Below are positions 62,250 through 64,000 of a DNA stretch of 64,000 nucleotides, piece by piece. The translations under genes and the position numbers were made by a program. The notes beneath the pieces were generated by a model, which was given only the letters and a program-made list of their open reading frames with translations, was not told where the DNA came from and did no database searches. Numbering within the stretch: the first letter of the stretch is position 1; each line of letters starts with the position of its first letter. The DNA comes from Hallella multisaccharivorax DSM 17128 (GTDB taxonomy: Bacteria; Bacteroidota; Bacteroidia; Bacteroidales; Bacteroidaceae): positions 1,236,982-1,300,981 of the forward strand of contig NZ_GL945017.1 in the NCBI RefSeq assembly GCF_000218235.1, given 5' to 3'.

Positions 62250-63437
62250 ATGGGACAGTTAACAGAAAGATACAAACATTATCGTGTGCCACAGCAGTAC
62301 ATGGAAGAGGGGGTTTACCCTTATTTCAGGGAGATTACGAGCAAGCAGGGCCCGGAGGTCATTATGGCCGGCCGCAAGATCCTGATGTTCGGGAGCAACG
62401 CTTATACAGGTCTCACAGGAGACCAGAGAATTATTGACGCCGGTAAGGCAGCTCTCGACAAGTACGGCTCTGGCTGTGCAGGTAGCCGTTTTCTCAATGG
62501 TACCCTTGATATTCATGTGCAGCTTGAAAAAGAGTTAGCTGAATATGAGCATAAGGATGCCGCTCTGTGCTTCTCTACAGGATTTTCGGTCAATTCCGGT
62601 GTGATACCTTCTGTCGTCGGGCGCGGCGACTACCTCATCTGTGATGACCGTGACCACGCTTCTATCGTGGACGGACGCCGGCTGAGTTTTGCCACACAGT
62701 TGCATTATAAGCATAACGACATGGCCGACCTGGAGCGCATTCTGGAGAAGCTTCCGCACGATGCCATCAAGCTGATTGTGGTAGACGGCGTGTTCTCTAT
62801 GGAGGGCGATCTCGCGAAGCTCCCCGAGATCGTGGAGCTGAAGCATAAATATAACTGCTCTATCATGGTCGACGAGGCTCATGGTTTAGGCGTCTTCGGC
62901 GATCAGGGACGTGGCGTTTGCCATCATTTTGGCCTGCAGGACGACATCGACCTCATCATGGGAACCTTCTCTAAGAGTCTGGCTTCCATTGGTGGCTTCA
63001 TTGCTTCCGACTGGGACACTATTAACTATCTACGCCATACTTCGCGTACCTATATCTTCTCTGCCAGCGACACTCCTGCCGCCACGGCATGCGCTCTGGA
63101 GGCCTTGCACATCATTCAGAACGAGCCTGAGCGTCGTCAGCGCCTGTGGGATGTGACCAATTATGCCTTGAAGCGCTTCCGTGAAGAGGGCTTCGAGATA
63201 GGCGAGACGGAGAGCCCTATCATTCCGCTTTATGTACGCGATGACAAGAAGACCTTCCTCGTCACCAAGTTAGCTTTTGATGCAGGAGTGTTCATCAACC
63301 CTGTCATTCCGCCTGCATGTGCGCCTCAAGACACACTTGTGCGTTTCGCTTTGATGGCTACCCATACCAAAGAGCAGGTTGAGCGCGGTGTGGTGGCTCT
63401 GAAGAAGATCTTCGTGGATCAGGGAATCATCAAATAA
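62250..63437 (+). CDS. spt: Serine palmitoyltransferase
   Basis: 395 residues from the ATG at 62250. Alpha-oxoamine synthase fold: SNAYTGLTGDQRI, GSGCAGSRFLNGTLDIHVQL, CDDRDHASIVDG (His stacking on PLP), VDEAHGLGVFG (Asp) and GTFSKSLASIGGFIA (Schiff-base Lys). In Bacteroidales this protein condenses serine and palmitoyl-CoA, the first step of sphingolipid synthesis. KBL and BioF are paralogues; the full-length resemblance, including GVFINPVIPPACAP, favours SPT. No other sphingolipid gene is adjacent, apart perhaps from the divergent kinase. Confidence 0.87.
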   Translation: MGQLTERYKHYRVPQQYMEEGVYPYFREITSKQGPEVIMAGRKILMFGSNAYTGLTGDQRIIDAGKAALDKYGSGCAGSRFLNGTLDIHVQLEKELAEYEHKDAALCFSTGFSVNSGVIPSVVGRGDYLICDDRDHASIVDGRRLSFATQLHYKHNDMADLERILEKLPHDAIKLIVVDGVFSMEGDLAKLPEIVELKHKYNCSIMVDEAHGLGVFGDQGRGVCHHFGLQDDIDLIMGTFSKSLASIGGFIASDWDTINYLRHTSRTYIFSASDTPAATACALEALHIIQNEPERRQRLWDVTNYALKRFREEGFEIGETESPIIPLYVRDDKKTFLVTKLAFDAGVFINPVIPPACAPQDTLVRFALMATHTKEQVERGVVALKKIFVDQGIIK

Positions 63438-63808
63438 AGATTATTTTGAGAGTGGCAGACATCCGTTTATCAAACGGATCAAACTATTGTTCTTATGAAA
63501 AGGCTTTGCAGGGGCAACCTTTTAAATCCTTTTTTGTTGGTCTCCCTCTACACTGTAAAGGCGATGCGTTTACGGTGTTAACTCACTCAAAATTGGACTT
63601 TAATTGAATATCAGGAAGTTGGGCGTTTGCCTAAATAATATAAAGTAACAATATGGAAACGAGCGGACTTCTGCTCGTTTCTGTATTTTGCAATATACAA
63701 AGAACGCCTCAATTCGGGGACAAAAATACGATATTTTTCTAAATATCCCATAATTAGCTAGGAGAAACTTATGGAATTTAGAACTTTTTGCGTAAAATCT
63801 GATACTTA
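63438..63808. other. Stretch without a convincing gene
   Basis: It contains the 22-bp repeat copy D and AT-rich DNA. A 76-codon minus-strand frame (63600-63830), rich in Phe and Tyr, lacks family features. Confidence 0.4.
63548..63580 (+). repeat. 22-bp repeat, 1.5 copies (family copy D)
   Basis: CTACACTGTAAAGGCGAT followed by GCGTTTACGGTGT. It keeps the phase and spacing of copy B. Confidence 0.7.
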
Positions 63809-63919
63809 CTAACACAATATATGCATCCAAAAATAAACAGCTGTATTTAGATATAGCTTATCCGAATACCTGCTGCCATAACGTTTGTCGCTGACGATGA
63901 TTCTGACATCGGTTTTCAT
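63809..63919 (-). CDS. Possible 36-residue protein or gene remnant
   Basis: ATG at 63919, stop at 63809. It starts MKTDVRIIVSDKRYGSRYSD and continues KLYLNTAVYFW. A TACCTTTG core lies 18 bases upstream on the minus strand (63938-63945). The sequence looks protein-like but short; it may be the 5' end of a truncated gene such as a transposase. Not recognised. Confidence 0.3.
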   Translation of the reverse strand: MKTDVRIIVSDKRYGSRYSDKLYLNTAVYFWMHILC

Positions 63920-64000
63920 GTACTTTTGCAACACAAAGGTATTTGGTCCTTGTGTACACATTGTGGCTATAGCCATAAAATAGTTGCCATCTTCTCTATG

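Noticed and set aside
63600..63830. 76-codon minus-strand frame
   Set aside because: AT-driven Phe/Tyr/Lys composition, no start context, no family.

Overview
The window looks like a chromosomal segment of a Prevotella-like member of the Bacteroidales. Many genes are preceded by the Bacteroidetes promoter core TAnnTTTG with TTG or TTTG 19-20 bases upstream. The gene content also fits: the type IX secretion regulators PorX and PorW/SprE, a bacterial serine palmitoyltransferase, a TonB-type outer-membrane barrel with a carboxypeptidase-like N-terminal domain, a metzincin lipoprotein and a stand-alone HSDR_N nuclease domain. No species can be named from the sequence alone.

Layout. 1-994: 3' part of a periplasmic peptidyl-prolyl isomerase, then a gene-poor stretch with a 22-bp tandem repeat. 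1798-9708: mostly minus-strand housekeeping (ThrE-like exporter, YidE/AspT-like carrier, rsgA, frr, rsmA, aroB) with one outer-membrane protein on plus. 9931-12888: outer-membrane receptor. 13131-19312: menaquinone operon (hotdog thioesterase, menF, menD, menB, menC, menE), facing a parA/parB-like pair whose leader holds a 24-bp iteron-like array. 21040-25832: HSDR_N protein, holA, an AT-rich gene-free stretch, a repressor-like protein, pyrK and pyrD. 26135-26422: transposase and gene remnants. 26793-32665: peptidyl-dipeptidase, dCMP deaminase, C-terminal processing protease, 5-formyl-THF cyclo-ligase and NrnA. 32682-40273 (minus): porX, porW/sprE, a small membrane protein, aroA and a metalloprotease lipoprotein.

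40932-46250 is a decayed island beginning at a tRNA-Pro(GGG) gene. It holds a truncated tyrosine recombinase, a frameshifted coiled-coil gene, a Fic/ADP-ribosylglycohydrolase/DUF1810 chimera, an intact-looking HigBA toxin-antitoxin pair, a broken subtilase and a collapsed IS21 element. 46816-64000 returns to core genes: rpsF-rpsR-rplI, fabD, a GH13 amylase-like gene, an AraC regulator divergent from a TolC/HlyD/ABC efflux operon, RNase G/E, a 29-residue basic protein, HU, a lipid kinase divergent from serine palmitoyltransferase, and a gene-poor end.

Most unusual observations: (1) the GH13 protein at 49603-51753 continues in frame into an AlaX-like aminoacyl-tRNA editing domain; (2) a 22-bp tandem repeat family recurs at four intergenic sites; (3) seven 24-bp repeats lie between the parA promoter and its start codon; (4) the island contains several deletion-fusion genes.
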